A DNA stretch of 64,000 bases from Clostridium sp. (GCA_015058405.1 SVCL01000070.1:1-64000), one strand, 5' to 3'; shown: positions 44,327-54,505, counted from the stretch's first letter. Notes: generated by a model from the letters alone, not told the origin. A program made the numbers and translations.

Positions 44327-45013
44327 ATGGGGAACAAAAGAGGGCTAATAGATAATAAGTTATATTCTATAATTAATTATATATTTTATTTCTTTATGAT
44401 TAATATATTTTTTTTATTAGTTATATCTCCATTAATAATATATAGTTTGCTGGAAGGAAAGAATACTTCATTGCCCGTATTTTTACTATTTTCAATATTA
44501 TTAGGCCCAGCAGTAGCTACTTTATGTTCAGTTATGTTAAGGGTAATTTCAGGAGAAGATACTACACCATTTAAAGATTTTTTTCACTTTTACAAATTAA
44601 ATTTGATACAAGGTATTGCTATGGCAACAATTTTAAATTCATTAATTGCTATAGGGTATGTAGATATGTCTTATTTTAATTCAAATGGCCAAAAGATTTT
44701 ATCATATGTATTTTTAGTATACATAGTATTGGTATTAGTAATTGGATTTTATATTTATCCTTTGATAGCAAGATATAATTTAAAGATAGTGCATACTTTT
44801 CAAATGGCAATTGTTTTACTTTTTAAGAAGCCATATATAAGTTTGACATCAATATCAATTATAATAATTGTTCTGGGATTAATAAGATTAACTAGTTTAT
44901 CTTTAGTTGGAGTATTATTTGGAGCAAGTGTTATAGCATATTTAATAATGAAAATTGAATACAAAATGATAGTTTCCTTAGAATCGTCTATTAAGGAAAA
45001 GTATTCTAACTAA
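44327..45013 (+). CDS. YesL/DUF624 family membrane protein
   Basis: A 228-residue membrane protein with six predicted helices and the DUF624 (YesL) features: LLGPAVATLCSVM near residue 65, the loop RVISGEDTTPFKDFFHFYK, and a second LLFKKPYISL loop. YesL genes usually sit beside YesM/YesN sensor-regulator pairs and sugar ABC importers. AAAGGGGG sets ATG 44327. A yesN-like fragment remains just downstream, but no yesM or transporter survives. Confidence 0.85.
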   Translation: MGNKRGLIDNKLYSIINYIFYFFMINIFFLLVISPLIIYSLLEGKNTSLPVFLLFSILLGPAVATLCSVMLRVISGEDTTPFKDFFHFYKLNLIQGIAMATILNSLIAIGYVDMSYFNSNGQKILSYVFLVYIVLVLVIGFYIYPLIARYNLKIVHTFQMAIVLLFKKPYISLTSISIIIIVLGLIRLTSLSLVGVLFGASVIAYLIMKIEYKMIVSLESSIKEKYSN

Positions 45014-45026
45014 ACAAAGAAGAGGG

Positions 45027-45316
45027 GATGTATCAAAAGTCTGAACAGACCCCTGTCAAGTAGACAGACAAAATAAAATTTTTCAAGAAAATGCGATCTT
45101 AGATAAGGTCGCATTTTCTATTCGATTTTTCATTTTTTTCGCTAGCATAGCCTTGTATGCTAAGATGCGTTTATTTTCAGGTATCGGATATTGTACAGGG
45201 ACTGTTGAAGTCATTGTAGCTTGTCTTACTTCTATAGGAGTAAGATTATTAAATCGTTCCTGATACATGACGTTATTGGAGAAAAATATGTAATCGTCTA
45301 TTTCCAAAATCTTCAA
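45027..45316 (-). mobile_element. IS3-family insertion sequence remnant
   Basis: The minus strand encodes the last residues of an IS3-type OrfB transposase: EIDDYIFFSNNVMYQERFNN then LTPIEVR, the known C-terminal motif. It runs on into an abnormal tail to 45083. A GAAAATGCGA / TCGCATTTTC hairpin and an end-like sequence (TGTCTACTTGACAGGGGTC on the minus strand, about 45040-45066) follow. The N-terminal transposase, DDE Asp residues and OrfA are gone. Confidence 0.8.
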
Positions 45317-45317
45317 T

Positions 45318-45395
45318 TATAATAGTACATATTTAGGGAAGCTATTAAAAAACGAAACAGGAGAAAATGATATAGAAAAAAATATAAATAATTAA
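45318..45395 (+). pseudogene. C-terminal scrap of an AraC/YesN-type regulator
   Basis: Twenty-five codons, YNSTYLGKLLKNETG then ENDIEKNINN and stop. The first part matches the second recognition helix region of AraC-type domains in YesN response regulators (NxxYxSKLFKxETG). It abuts the IS3 remnant and lies downstream of yesL, where a yesMN pair would be expected. The insertion element probably destroyed this regulator. Confidence 0.65.
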
Positions 45396-45405
45396 ATGAA
45401 AACGG

Positions 45406-45472
45406 TTGACTAAGAGTGGATATAATTGTAAAATAAACTTATTAAAGTACATTTAAAAAGTATTTTAAAATC
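45406..45472 (+). promoter_or_regulatory. Xylulokinase promoter with operator-like block
   Basis: TTGACT (45406-45411), 17 bp, TAAAAT (45429-45434), then AACTTATTAAAG and TTTAAAAAGTATTTT, closely matching the block at 41947-41986. Confidence 0.65.
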
Positions 45473-45499
45473 TTAGTGAGTTTATTGTGGAGGATTTTT

Positions 45500-47008
45500 A
45501 TGAGATATCTTTTGGGATTAGATATAGGAACTTCAGGAACAAAAACAGCTTTATTTGATGAGTTTGGAAATACAATAAAAACAAAAACTTTTGAATATAA
45601 ATTGTATCAACCAAAGTCAGGATGGGCAGAACAAGATCCAGAAGACTGGTGGGAAGCTTGTGTTAAGGGAATAAAGGGAGTAATAGAAGACAGTAAAGTA
45701 CAAGCTTCTGATATAAAAGGAATTGGATTAAGTGGTCAAATGCATGGATTAGTTTTATTAGATGAAGATAATAAAGTAATCAGAAAATCCATAATATGGT
45801 GTGACCAAAGAACTGAGAAAGAGTGTGAATATATAACAGAAACTATAGGAAAAGAAAAACTTATAGAGATAACAGGAAATCCAGCTTTAACAGGGTTTAC
45901 GCTTTCAAAGTTACTATGGGTTAGAAACAATGAAGTAGAAAACTACAAAAAAATAAAAAAAGTTTTATTACCAAAGGATTATATAAGATTTAAATTAACT
46001 GGTGTATTTGCTACAGAAGTATCTGATGCTAGTGGAATGCAGATGCTAGATATAAATACAAGAAATTGGAGTGAAGAATTACTTTCTGCATTAGAAATAG
46101 ATAAATCTATATTAGCGGATGTTTATGAATCTGTAGTGGTTAGTGGAAAAGTTACTAAAGAAGCTGCTAATTTAACTAAGTTAGCTGTGGATACACCTGT
46201 AGTTGGAGGTGCAGGAGATCAAGCTGCTGGTGCTATTGGAAATGGAATAGTAAAAGAAGGTGTTATATCTACAGTGATAGGTACTTCAGGAGTTGTATTT
46301 GCATCTACAGATACACCTAAGTTTGATAAATATGGACGAGTTCATACATTATGTCACGCTGTACCTAATAAGTGGCACGTTATGGGTGTAACTCAAGGAG
46401 CAGGGCTTTCATTAAATTGGTTTAAGAGAACTTTCTGTGAAAAGGAAATAGAGGAAAGTGAAAGCTTAGGAAGAAATGTGTATGATATTTTAACAGAAAA
46501 GGCTGCAAAATCAAAACCTGGCTCAAATGGAGTTGTATATTTACCATACTTAATGGGAGAAAGAACACCACATTTAGATCCAAATGTAAAAGGAGCTTTT
46601 CTTGGAGTATCACTTATAAATAATCATGATGACTTTATAAGAGCAATTTTAGAAGGTGTTAGTTTTAGTTTGAAAAATTGCTTGGATATAATCGAAGATA
46701 TGAATGTAAAAATTGAAGATATAAGAATAAGTGGTGGTGGAGCAGAAAGCAAGATTTGGAGTCAAATACTTGCAGATATATTTAATTACTCATTAACTAC
46801 CATTAAAGCTTCAGAAGGTCCAGCACTTGGAGTTGCAATACTTGCTGCTGTTGGAGCTGGTATATATAAATCAGTAGAAGAAGCTTGCGAAAAGATAATG
46901 AAGGGTGGTAGTAAAGTACAACCAAACGAAGAGTTAAAGGAGGAGTATAAAAAAGTCTATGAATTATATAATTCATCATACAAAAGAATTAAAGATTTTG
47001 GTATTTAA
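45500..47008 (+). CDS. xylB: Xylulokinase
   Basis: A 502-residue FGGY-family sugar kinase. N-terminal motif LLGLDIGTSGTKTA, SGQMHGLVLLD and the WCDQRT region are those of xylulokinases. The C-terminal FGGY signature lies in ISGGGAESKIWSQILADI. The family phosphorylates D-xylulose to xylulose-5-phosphate for the pentose phosphate path, and transaldolase and transketolase follow. GGAGG places the start at ATG 45500. Confidence 0.93.
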   Translation: MRYLLGLDIGTSGTKTALFDEFGNTIKTKTFEYKLYQPKSGWAEQDPEDWWEACVKGIKGVIEDSKVQASDIKGIGLSGQMHGLVLLDEDNKVIRKSIIWCDQRTEKECEYITETIGKEKLIEITGNPALTGFTLSKLLWVRNNEVENYKKIKKVLLPKDYIRFKLTGVFATEVSDASGMQMLDINTRNWSEELLSALEIDKSILADVYESVVVSGKVTKEAANLTKLAVDTPVVGGAGDQAAGAIGNGIVKEGVISTVIGTSGVVFASTDTPKFDKYGRVHTLCHAVPNKWHVMGVTQGAGLSLNWFKRTFCEKEIEESESLGRNVYDILTEKAAKSKPGSNGVVYLPYLMGERTPHLDPNVKGAFLGVSLINNHDDFIRAILEGVSFSLKNCLDIIEDMNVKIEDIRISGGGAESKIWSQILADIFNYSLTTIKASEGPALGVAILAAVGAGIYKSVEEACEKIMKGGSKVQPNEELKEEYKKVYELYNSSYKRIKDFGI

Positions 47009-47085
47009 AAATTTTTACAATAGTGGTATTATCAAATAAAACTGCTATTGCAAAAAAATGACTTTTGAGAGGAGAAAGTTAAGAC

Positions 47086-48234
47086 TTGGTACAAGTAAAT
47101 CATAGTAAGATAAAAGAAACTAATAGGAAGAGAATAATATCATTATTATTACAAAAAGAAGAAATAACTAAACTAGATATATCTAGAATATTAAATATAA
47201 GTATAACTACTGTTTCTACAAATATTACTGAACTTAAAAATGAAGGATTTGTAGAAGAGGTAAGATCATTAGAATCTACTGGTGGAAGAAAAGCAATATC
47301 TTTTAGGATAAATGAAAACTCTAAGTTCTCTATTGGAGTTGCAGTTACTCCAAGGCATGTAAAGCTATCTCTTGTAAACCTTAAAAAAGAAGTAGTTGAT
47401 GGAATAAAGGTAAGATACTCTGAAGATGGAATAGAGAATATAGTTGATTTAATAAAAGAGAATATTAATATTATTATGAAGAAAAATGATGTTAGTAGTG
47501 AAAAGTTATTAGGTGTTGGAATATCTATTCCTAGTATTGTGGATTTTAGTACTGGAACTATTAAAAATTGTTATCTTTTAGGTGTTAAAGAATTTAACAT
47601 TAAGGAAAAGTTTTCTTATTTAAATGTGCCAATATATGTTGATAATGAAGCAAATTTATCTGCATATTATGAATTCTTAAATAAGGGAAGCAAATCTAAT
47701 AATATACTTTATATATCTATAACAGATGGATTGGGTCTTGGAATAATAATAGATGGGAAAGTCTATAGAGGTGAAAATAATGCTTCAGGTGAAATGGGAC
47801 ATATGAAGGTTGTTATTGATGGAAAAGAGTGTAAGTGTGGAGCTAAAGGATGTCTAGAAGCTTATACTTCTAAAGCTACATTATTAGAAGAGTATAACAA
47901 ATTAAGTGAGGGTAACTTAAGTGAAATAGATGAATTAGAGAAAAGGTACATAAGCAAAGATAAGTCAGCTATAGAGGTAATTGATAATTATATTAATATT
48001 CTAAGTGTAGGAATTTCAAATTTAATAATGATATTAGATCCTAATAGTGTAATTTTAGGTGGAGATATAAATGATTTAATATTAAGTAAACTAGACAGCA
48101 TAAGGGAAAAAGTTTATAAAAATAACTTGTTTATAAACGAAAAAAATTGCAGTATCAGTGTTGCTAATTTCAAGGAATCGTATTTGCTTGGGGCAGCAAT
48201 GATACCTATTGAAGAATTCTTAGAAATTAAGTAG
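47086..48234 (+). CDS. ROK-family transcriptional repressor (XylR-like)
   Basis: A 382-residue ROK protein with an N-terminal winged helix (residues 10-75, KLDISRILNISITTVSTNI) and a sugar-kinase-like sensor domain. The ROK zinc motif is CKCGAKGCLE near residue 249, and YVDNEANLSAYYE and GLGIIIDG are conserved. It starts at TTG 47086 behind GAGAGGAG. Between xylB and transaldolase it should control the pentose module, binding the repeated blocks after the two promoters (inference). Confidence 0.88.
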   Translation: MVQVNHSKIKETNRKRIISLLLQKEEITKLDISRILNISITTVSTNITELKNEGFVEEVRSLESTGGRKAISFRINENSKFSIGVAVTPRHVKLSLVNLKKEVVDGIKVRYSEDGIENIVDLIKENINIIMKKNDVSSEKLLGVGISIPSIVDFSTGTIKNCYLLGVKEFNIKEKFSYLNVPIYVDNEANLSAYYEFLNKGSKSNNILYISITDGLGLGIIIDGKVYRGENNASGEMGHMKVVIDGKECKCGAKGCLEAYTSKATLLEEYNKLSEGNLSEIDELEKRYISKDKSAIEVIDNYINILSVGISNLIMILDPNSVILGGDINDLILSKLDSIREKVYKNNLFINEKNCSISVANFKESYLLGAAMIPIEEFLEIK

Positions 48235-48261
48235 AAAAAAATTTAAGGGGGATATTTAAAA

Positions 48262-48909
48262 ATGAGATTTTTTTTAGACACAGCTAATGTTGAATACATT
48301 AGAGAAGCAAATGAAATGGGAGTTATATGTGGAGTTACTACTAATCCTTCATTAATAGCAAAGGAAGGTAGAGACTTTAACGAAGTTATTAAAGAAATAA
48401 CTGAAATAGTTGATGGCCCAATTAGTGGAGAAGTTATAAGTGAAGATGCAAAGGGAATGATAGAAGAAGGTAGAAAAATTGCAGCTATCCACAAAAATAT
48501 GATTGTAAAAATACCTATGACAGCAGAAGGGCTTAAAGCTACTAAGGTATTATCTAGTGAAGGTATAAAAACAAATGTTACTTTGATTTTTTCAGTAAAT
48601 CAAGCTCTTTTAGCAGCAAATGCAGGGGCAACTTATGTAAGTCCATTTTTAGGAAGAATTGATGATATATCTATGGATGGTATGGAACTTGTAAGAACTA
48701 TTGCGGAAATATTTGAAATACATGATATAAGTACAGAAATTATAGCTGCAAGTGTAAGAAATCCACTACATGTTATAGAAGCTGCTAGAGCTGGAGCAGA
48801 TATAGCAACTGTTCCTTATAATTTAGTAAAGCAAATGATAAAACATCCTTTAACAGATCAAGGGTTAGAAAAGTTTAAAAAGGATTGGCAAGAAGCATTT
48901 AATAAATAG
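48262..48909 (+). CDS. Transaldolase (TalC/Fsa-type small form)
   Basis: A 215-residue small transaldolase. The catalytic Lys is in NMIVKIPMT (about residue 83-91). The opening [13 protein letters not shown] and [15 protein letters not shown] are family hallmarks. This size class includes transaldolases and fructose-6-phosphate aldolases. Next to transketolase, transaldolase activity is most likely. AGGGGG precedes the ATG. Confidence 0.93.
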   Translation: MRFFLDTANVEYIREANEMGVICGVTTNPSLIAKEGRDFNEVIKEITEIVDGPISGEVISEDAKGMIEEGRKIAAIHKNMIVKIPMTAEGLKATKVLSSEGIKTNVTLIFSVNQALLAANAGATYVSPFLGRIDDISMDGMELVRTIAEIFEIHDISTEIIAASVRNPLHVIEAARAGADIATVPYNLVKQMIKHPLTDQGLEKFKKDWQEAFNK

Positions 48910-48920
48910 GGGGATTATTA

Positions 48921-50915
48921 ATGACTAGGGAATTAGATAAGTTAACAATTAATGCAATAAGAACATTATCAGCAGATGCTATTCAAAAATCAAAATCAGG
49001 ACATCCAGGTTTACCACTTGGAGCAGCAAGTATGGCATATACTTTATGGAAAAAGATGAATCATAATGGAAAGAATCCTAATTGGGATAATAGAGATAGA
49101 TTTATTCTTTCAGCTGGACATGGTTCAATGTTAGAGTATTCATTACTACATTTATTTGGTTATGGATTAACTATTGAAGATTTAAAGAACTTCAGACAAG
49201 TAGGAAGTTTGACACCAGGACATCCAGAGTACGGTCATACTAAAGGAGTAGAAATAACTACTGGGCCTTTAGGACAAGGTATTTGTAATGCTGTAGGTAT
49301 GGCAATGGCAGAAGCACATCTTGCAGCTAAATTTAATAAAGAAAATTATAATATAGTAGATCACTATAGCTATGCTATAGTTGGTGATGGATGTTTAATG
49401 GAAGGTATTTCAGGTGAAGCATCATCACTTGCAGGAACATTAGGACTTGGTAAGCTTATAGTTTTATATGATTCAAACAATATTTCTATAGAAGGAAGTA
49501 CTGACATTGCTTTTAGAGAAGATGTTGCTAAGAGATATGAAGCATATGGATGGCAAGTACTTAAAGTAGCAGATGGAAATGACTTAGATGCAGTTTCAGA
49601 AGCTATAGATAAGGCAAAAGCAGAAAAAAATAAACCTACCATGATAGTAGTTAAAAATAAGATAGGTTATGGATGTCCAGCTAAAGAAGGTAAGGCATCA
49701 GCTCATGGTGAACCTTTAGGAGAAGGAAATGTAAAAGCATTAAAAGAAAATTTAGGATGGAAACAAGAAGATTTCTATGTCCCTTCTGAAGTATACTCTA
49801 ACATGGAAGAGATTATTAATGCTGGAGTTAAGAAAGAAGAAGAATGGAATAAGTTATTTGCATCTTATAAGGTAGCTTATCCTGAATTAGCAGCAGAATA
49901 TACTAAATGGATGAGTGGAGAAATAGATGCTAATGCATTACTTGAAAATAAGTCTTTCTGGGAATTTGATAAAGAAATGGCTACTAGACAATCTTCAGGA
50001 GTTGTAATCAATAGATTAAAGGATATAATTCCTAACTTAATAGGAGGATCAGCAGATTTAGCACCTTCTAATAAAACTAATATGTCAGGTGAAGGAGATT
50101 ATTCAGCTGAAGATAGGTTAGGAAGAAATCTTCACTTTGGAGTTAGAGAACATGCAATGGCGGCTATAGCTAATGGTATGTATGCTCATGGTGGATTAAA
50201 AGTTTATTGTGCAACATTCTTTGTATTTAGTGATTACATGAAAGGTGCTATGAGACTTTCTTCATTAATGAAGTTACCTGTAACATATGTATTAACTCAT
50301 GATAGTATTGGTGTTGGAGAAGATGGACCTACTCATCAACCAATAGAACAATTAGCAGCACTTAGAAGTTTACCAAATATGACTGTATTTAGACCAGCAG
50401 ATTCTAAGGAAACAGCAGCTGCTTGGTACTATGCTGTAACCAATGGACAAACTCCGACTTCTTTAGTATTAACTAGACAAAACTTACCATTATATGAAGG
50501 CTGTCCAAAGAGAGCTTTAAAGGGTGGATATATCCTTAAAGATTCTAAGAAGGAAACTCCGGATGTAATATTAATGGCTTCAGGTTCAGAAGTAGAATTA
50601 ATATATAAAGCAGCAGAAGTACTTGAAGGAAAAGGTGTAGATGCTAGAGTTGTAAGTATGCCTTCATTTGAAGTATTTGATGCACAAGATGCTGAATATA
50701 AAGAAAGTGTTATGCCAAAGAGCGTAAGAGCTAGACTAGCAGTAGAAGCTTTATCTTCATTTGGATGGCATAAGTATGTAGGTCTTGATGGTGATGTGAT
50801 TTCTTTAGATCACTTTGGTGCATCAGGAAATGCAGCTAAGTTATTTGAACAATTCGGATTTACTGTTGATAATGTTGTGGAAAAGGCTATGGCTGTTGTA
50901 GATAATAATAGATAA
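48921..50915 (+). CDS. tkt: Transketolase
   Basis: A 664-residue thiamine-diphosphate enzyme. Visible features are the GHPGLPLG start, [14 protein letters not shown], the ThDP-binding [24 protein letters not shown] region (starts GDGCLMEG, ends Asn-Asn), the [11 protein letters not shown] second-domain Glu, and [19 protein letters not shown]. It swaps two-carbon units in the non-oxidative pentose phosphate pathway. It starts 11 bp after transaldolase and closes the pentose module. Confidence 0.96.
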   Translation: MTRELDKLTINAIRTLSADAIQKSKSGHPGLPLGAASMAYTLWKKMNHNGKNPNWDNRDRFILSAGHGSMLEYSLLHLFGYGLTIEDLKNFRQVGSLTPGHPEYGHTKGVEITTGPLGQGICNAVGMAMAEAHLAAKFNKENYNIVDHYSYAIVGDGCLMEGISGEASSLAGTLGLGKLIVLYDSNNISIEGSTDIAFREDVAKRYEAYGWQVLKVADGNDLDAVSEAIDKAKAEKNKPTMIVVKNKIGYGCPAKEGKASAHGEPLGEGNVKALKENLGWKQEDFYVPSEVYSNMEEIINAGVKKEEEWNKLFASYKVAYPELAAEYTKWMSGEIDANALLENKSFWEFDKEMATRQSSGVVINRLKDIIPNLIGGSADLAPSNKTNMSGEGDYSAEDRLGRNLHFGVREHAMAAIANGMYAHGGLKVYCATFFVFSDYMKGAMRLSSLMKLPVTYVLTHDSIGVGEDGPTHQPIEQLAALRSLPNMTVFRPADSKETAAAWYYAVTNGQTPTSLVLTRQNLPLYEGCPKRALKGGYILKDSKKETPDVILMASGSEVELIYKAAEVLEGKGVDARVVSMPSFEVFDAQDAEYKESVMPKSVRARLAVEALSSFGWHKYVGLDGDVISLDHFGASGNAAKLFEQFGFTVDNVVEKAMAVVDNNR

Positions 50916-50928
50916 TTAAATACTGATT

Positions 50929-50979
50929 CAAAAAGATTGCCACACTTATTAAATAAATAGTGCAGCAATCTTTTTTGAA
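50929..50979 (+). terminator. Pentose module terminator
   Basis: Stem AAAAAGATTGC-CAC / GTG-GCAATCTTTTTT after tkt. The rest of the gap to 51200 is AT-rich with nothing else supportable. Confidence 0.85.
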
Positions 50980-51200
50980 TAAAATTTATTAAATATTATT
51001 TTTGTTTGAAAATATAATGATAAAAGTTTTGTGTTCTTATTTTAATTATAGGAAAATGATTACAAATAAAAACGAGTTATAATAAATTGTCGCTTTTATT
51101 TGTTTTTTTTTAAGAAATATTACTTTTTTCTACATAAAAGGAAATAGAAGTATGGTAAATTTATAATAGACAAGTTTGTTAATATTTTATGGAGTAAATT

Positions 51201-52304
51201 ATGAATAAGTATATAAAAATAGAGATATTTCTTATAATAGGTTTTATGGTTTCAGCATTTACGTTTAGCTTAACAATAAGTAGTATTTATTCACAATATA
51301 GCAAGGTGATAGAAAAAAATAAATTTAATGCAAACTACAAAACTATAGAAGTGAATAAAGTAGAGAAACCAAAGCAAAGAGTTGATGGATATGAAATAGT
51401 AGATAGTAGTGATGAGAATGATATTTTTACATTAAGAGAATGTATAGATGTAGTTAATAAAAATGGGTATAACAAAATTATTTTAAACCCTATGGTAGAC
51501 CAAATAGAAGAGGGAAATGATTTCTATGTTAATACTGTATGGCCATGTTCAGCAGGAATTGATATAAAAAGCGATAGTATGGTTGAGGGAAGATACTTTA
51601 CAGAAGAAGAATTAAGTGGAAATAATAAAGTTGTGATTATAGATTCCAAAATGCAAAGATTAACTGAAGAAAAAGAAGGAGAAAAATATATAAAAATATT
51701 TAATGAAGAATATAAGGTTATTGGAGTTATAGGAGAAACGGAGGTATTTAAATATAGTAGTATAATTCCTATAAAATCTTTAAATTGTATAGATGAGGAG
51801 CTACCAAGGTATATTTTTATGGAATATGATGAAAGTAACAAGGCTCCAAAAGAAATTGCTGATGAAGATATTAGAATAATAGAGGATAGTATTCCTAAGA
51901 TATCAGTAATAGATTATTTATTTGAGAATGTTATTGAGTTAAAAAATAATTTATATCAAATAGTACTTGGAATAATAAATTTACTTTTATTTTCTTATTT
52001 TTTTGCTAAGGGTATAAAAGAAAAGGTAGCTATAATGAGAGTTTTAGGTGCACGTAATATACATATATTCACAGATGTTTTTAAAAAGTTCTTAAAGATA
52101 GCTTCCGTAGGAATTGCTTTAGGACTACTATTATCAGAGTGTACAATAGGTATTTTGAGACAAGCATTTGAATATGAGTATTCATTAATTAATATTCAAA
52201 ATGTTATTATAACCAGCTTAATAATATTAGTAATATCATTAGTTGTTTCTGTAATCGTCTTATTGAATGTTATTAAGTTTAAAATAATGAAGGAAATAAG
52301 GTAA
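51201..52304 (+). CDS. FtsX/MacB-type ABC permease 1
   Basis: A 367-residue permease with the MacB/FtsX build: one N-terminal helix (about residues 8-28), an external domain of about 210 residues, and three C-terminal helices (about 250-270, 300-320, 338-358). The FtsX core shows KEKVAIMRVLGARNIHIF. Translation starts at ATG 51201 behind GGAG. It is 5 bp from a second permease and they should form a heterodimer with the downstream ATPase. Confidence 0.83.
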   Translation: MNKYIKIEIFLIIGFMVSAFTFSLTISSIYSQYSKVIEKNKFNANYKTIEVNKVEKPKQRVDGYEIVDSSDENDIFTLRECIDVVNKNGYNKIILNPMVDQIEEGNDFYVNTVWPCSAGIDIKSDSMVEGRYFTEEELSGNNKVVIIDSKMQRLTEEKEGEKYIKIFNEEYKVIGVIGETEVFKYSSIIPIKSLNCIDEELPRYIFMEYDESNKAPKEIADEDIRIIEDSIPKISVIDYLFENVIELKNNLYQIVLGIINLLLFSYFFAKGIKEKVAIMRVLGARNIHIFTDVFKKFLKIASVGIALGLLLSECTIGILRQAFEYEYSLINIQNVIITSLIILVISLVVSVIVLLNVIKFKIMKEIR

Positions 52305-52309
52305 GTAGT

Positions 52310-53539
52310 ATGGATAGGAAATTTATTTTTTTTGATATAAAAAGAAATTTTATAGCTAATTTATTAATTATTATTGAAGTGGCCTTATGGATATTTTATA
52401 CTGCTTCTTTAGTTTCGTTAATTAATTTTGATAATTCATATAAAAAAAGATATAGAAGATCAATTCCAATTGAAAATGCGGAAGTTATGAAGTTTTATAA
52501 AATGGGGATTAGTGGCGACTATGAAGAAAGTAGAGATGATTGTAATAATAAAATAAAAGAAAGCCTTAAATTAATAAAAGATAATGGATATAATTATGGA
52601 TTTATTCAAAGAAATATAGCACAGGAGTTCCCAAGTGAGATTTTTGGTATTAACGAAAATGATTTGAAGGGTAATTTTACAAAGATGGAGAAAAATTTGC
52701 CTAAGGTTAGTTCGATTGGTTTTAATTATGGAATGATAGAGAACTACAAAAATAATATAAATGGAGAAGTGTTTAATGAGGAATGGGTTATAAAAGATAA
52801 TTTAATACCAGTAATAGTAGGCTGTGATATAGCTGAAAAAGTTAAAGTTGGAGAATCTTATATAAAAGATGAAATAACATATAAGATTATAGGAACATTC
52901 AAGAAAGATACATTAGCTTTTGACTATACAAATACTGTAGACAGTTCATTTTTATTAAATAAATCATTTGTTATTCCATTAAGTGAAGATAAGTTCTTTG
53001 AGAATTTTAATTATGAGCCTATAACAATATTTTTTAAAGGTGATAAAGCTGAAGTTTCAAGTAATCTTAATAAGGGAATAGAGAAGGTTTCTAGCGATAT
53101 AGTTGTTGAAGACTTTGAAAATGATTTAGATAAATTCTTATATGAATTAAGAACAAAAAAATATTATGAGATATGTAGAATATTTATAGTTACTATTATT
53201 GCATTAACATCAATAATTACAACTATTAGTTATAAAATAGTTTCAGATAGAGATAGAATAGGAATTCTTTATTCATTTGGAACAAGTAAAAAGGATATAT
53301 TCAAAATTTTTGCTACAGAATTTTCCGTTAATATCTTAATTGGAATTTTTGGAGGAAGCTTATTTTACATAAAGAATTGTGCAAGTGTTTATTCGTTTTT
53401 TATCAATGAGAATTTATTATTTAATTTATATATTTCTATAGGAATATTGTTTGTAGTTATCTTTTTGATTACTTTAACTGGATTAAGCAAAATAAATAAA
53501 TTAACTCCAAGGGAAATGATAGGAGGATTTGTAGAATGA
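52310..53539 (+). CDS. FtsX/MacB-type ABC permease 2
   Basis: A 409-residue partner permease with the same layout: N-terminal helix, external MacB-like domain, then three helices. The FtsX core reads RIGILYSFGTSKKDIFKIF and the end KLTPREMIGG is typical. It overlaps the ATPase start by 4 bp. Such two-permease, one-ATPase sets in Firmicutes act in antimicrobial peptide resistance, bacteriocin export/immunity or cell-envelope signalling. The cargo here is unknown. Confidence 0.83.
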   Translation: MDRKFIFFDIKRNFIANLLIIIEVALWIFYTASLVSLINFDNSYKKRYRRSIPIENAEVMKFYKMGISGDYEESRDDCNNKIKESLKLIKDNGYNYGFIQRNIAQEFPSEIFGINENDLKGNFTKMEKNLPKVSSIGFNYGMIENYKNNINGEVFNEEWVIKDNLIPVIVGCDIAEKVKVGESYIKDEITYKIIGTFKKDTLAFDYTNTVDSSFLLNKSFVIPLSEDKFFENFNYEPITIFFKGDKAEVSSNLNKGIEKVSSDIVVEDFENDLDKFLYELRTKKYYEICRIFIVTIIALTSIITTISYKIVSDRDRIGILYSFGTSKKDIFKIFATEFSVNILIGIFGGSLFYIKNCASVYSFFINENLLFNLYISIGILFVVIFLITLTGLSKINKLTPREMIGGFVE

Positions 53540-54207
53540 GTTTATTAAAAGCAAAGAATTTATATAAGATTTATGGAAAAGATAGTAGTGAGGTTAAAGC
53601 TATAAATGGTATAGATATAGAAGTTGAAAGAGGAGAAATGATAGCTATAATGGGCTCATCAGGATGTGGAAAAAGTACATTACTTAATATATTAGGGTGT
53701 ATAGATTCTCCAGATAGAGGAGAATACTTTATAGACGAGGTGAGTGTAGACTTTAAAAAGCTTAATAGTTTATCAAAGATTAGGAATGAAAAGATATCTT
53801 TTATATTTCAAAATTTTGCATTAATAAAAGATCTTAATGTTTTAGAAAATATAATATTACCACTTAGATTTAGAGGGATTCCATATAAAGAAAGAGTAAA
53901 AATAGCAACTAAATATCTTAAGGAATTAGGTATTGAAGATTTGAAAAATAAAGATGTAAATAAGCTATCAGGGGGACAACAGCAAAGAGTTGCTATTGCT
54001 AGAGCTTTAACACAAGAAAGTGAAATTATATTAGCAGATGAACCAACAGGAGCCTTAGATGAGGAAAATAGTATTAAGATTATGGAAGTGCTAAGAGATT
54101 TAAATAAAAAGTACAAAAAAACTATAGTAGTAGTTACTCATGATAAGCTTGTAGCAGGTTTTTGTGATAAAACCTTAATAATGAAAGATGGACAATGGAA
54201 AGTTTAA
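53536..54207 (+). CDS. ABC transporter ATPase (LolD/MacB type)
   Basis: A 223-residue ATPase with Walker A GSSGCGKST, Q-loop FQNFALI, signature LSGGQQQRVAIARAL, Walker B ILADEPTGALD and switch VVTHD. These fit the MacB/LolD group that drives mechanotransmission-type permeases. The FQNFALI wording recalls lactococcin-972-group bacteriocin ATPases (recalled, not searched). It completes the ABC operon and is followed by a terminator. Confidence 0.92.
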   Translation: MSLLKAKNLYKIYGKDSSEVKAINGIDIEVERGEMIAIMGSSGCGKSTLLNILGCIDSPDRGEYFIDEVSVDFKKLNSLSKIRNEKISFIFQNFALIKDLNVLENIILPLRFRGIPYKERVKIATKYLKELGIEDLKNKDVNKLSGGQQQRVAIARALTQESEIILADEPTGALDEENSIKIMEVLRDLNKKYKKTIVVVTHDKLVAGFCDKTLIMKDGQWKV

Positions 54208-54226
54208 ATTAGATTTTAAGATGAAA

Positions 54227-54267
54227 AAATAGTAGATTAAACGAAAGTTTAAAGTCTACTATTTTTT
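54227..54267 (+). terminator. Terminator after the FtsX-type ABC operon
   Basis: AAATAGTAGA / TCTACTATTT stem extended by TTAAAC/GTTTAA, with TTTTTT tail. Confidence 0.85.
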
Positions 54268-54349
54268 GACTTTAAACGCATAAGTGCAAAAAGTAGCGTA
54301 TAAGTGATACAATAACATTTATGTAAAAAAATGAGATAGGGGAGAAAAA

Positions 54350-54505
54350 ATGAAAAAACTATTATTAATGTTATCGGTTTTATTTATATGTTTAGCTGCA
54401 TTTAGTGGTATAAAAGCAGAAGCATCTATTGAATTTGAGGGTAGAACTTTAGACACAGGTATATATTGGTATGGGAAGGGGAATGTAGCAGAAAAATTTA
54501 TTTAA
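54350..54505 (+). CDS. 51-residue secreted peptide, unknown
   Basis: A short gene with a good GGGGAG ribosome binding site, its own extended -10 (near 54298) and a terminator (54560-54593). The product has a textbook signal peptide (residues 1-25, ending KAEA) and a 26-residue mature part starting SIEFEGRTLDTGIYWYGKGN. It lies directly after an FtsX-type ABC exporter. It may be a small bacteriocin-like peptide, loosely similar in its EGxTxDxG stretch to lactococcin 972 precursors. It may instead be a truncated remnant of a larger secreted protein. Confidence 0.5.
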   Translation: MKKLLLMLSVLFICLAAFSGIKAEASIEFEGRTLDTGIYWYGKGNVAEKFI

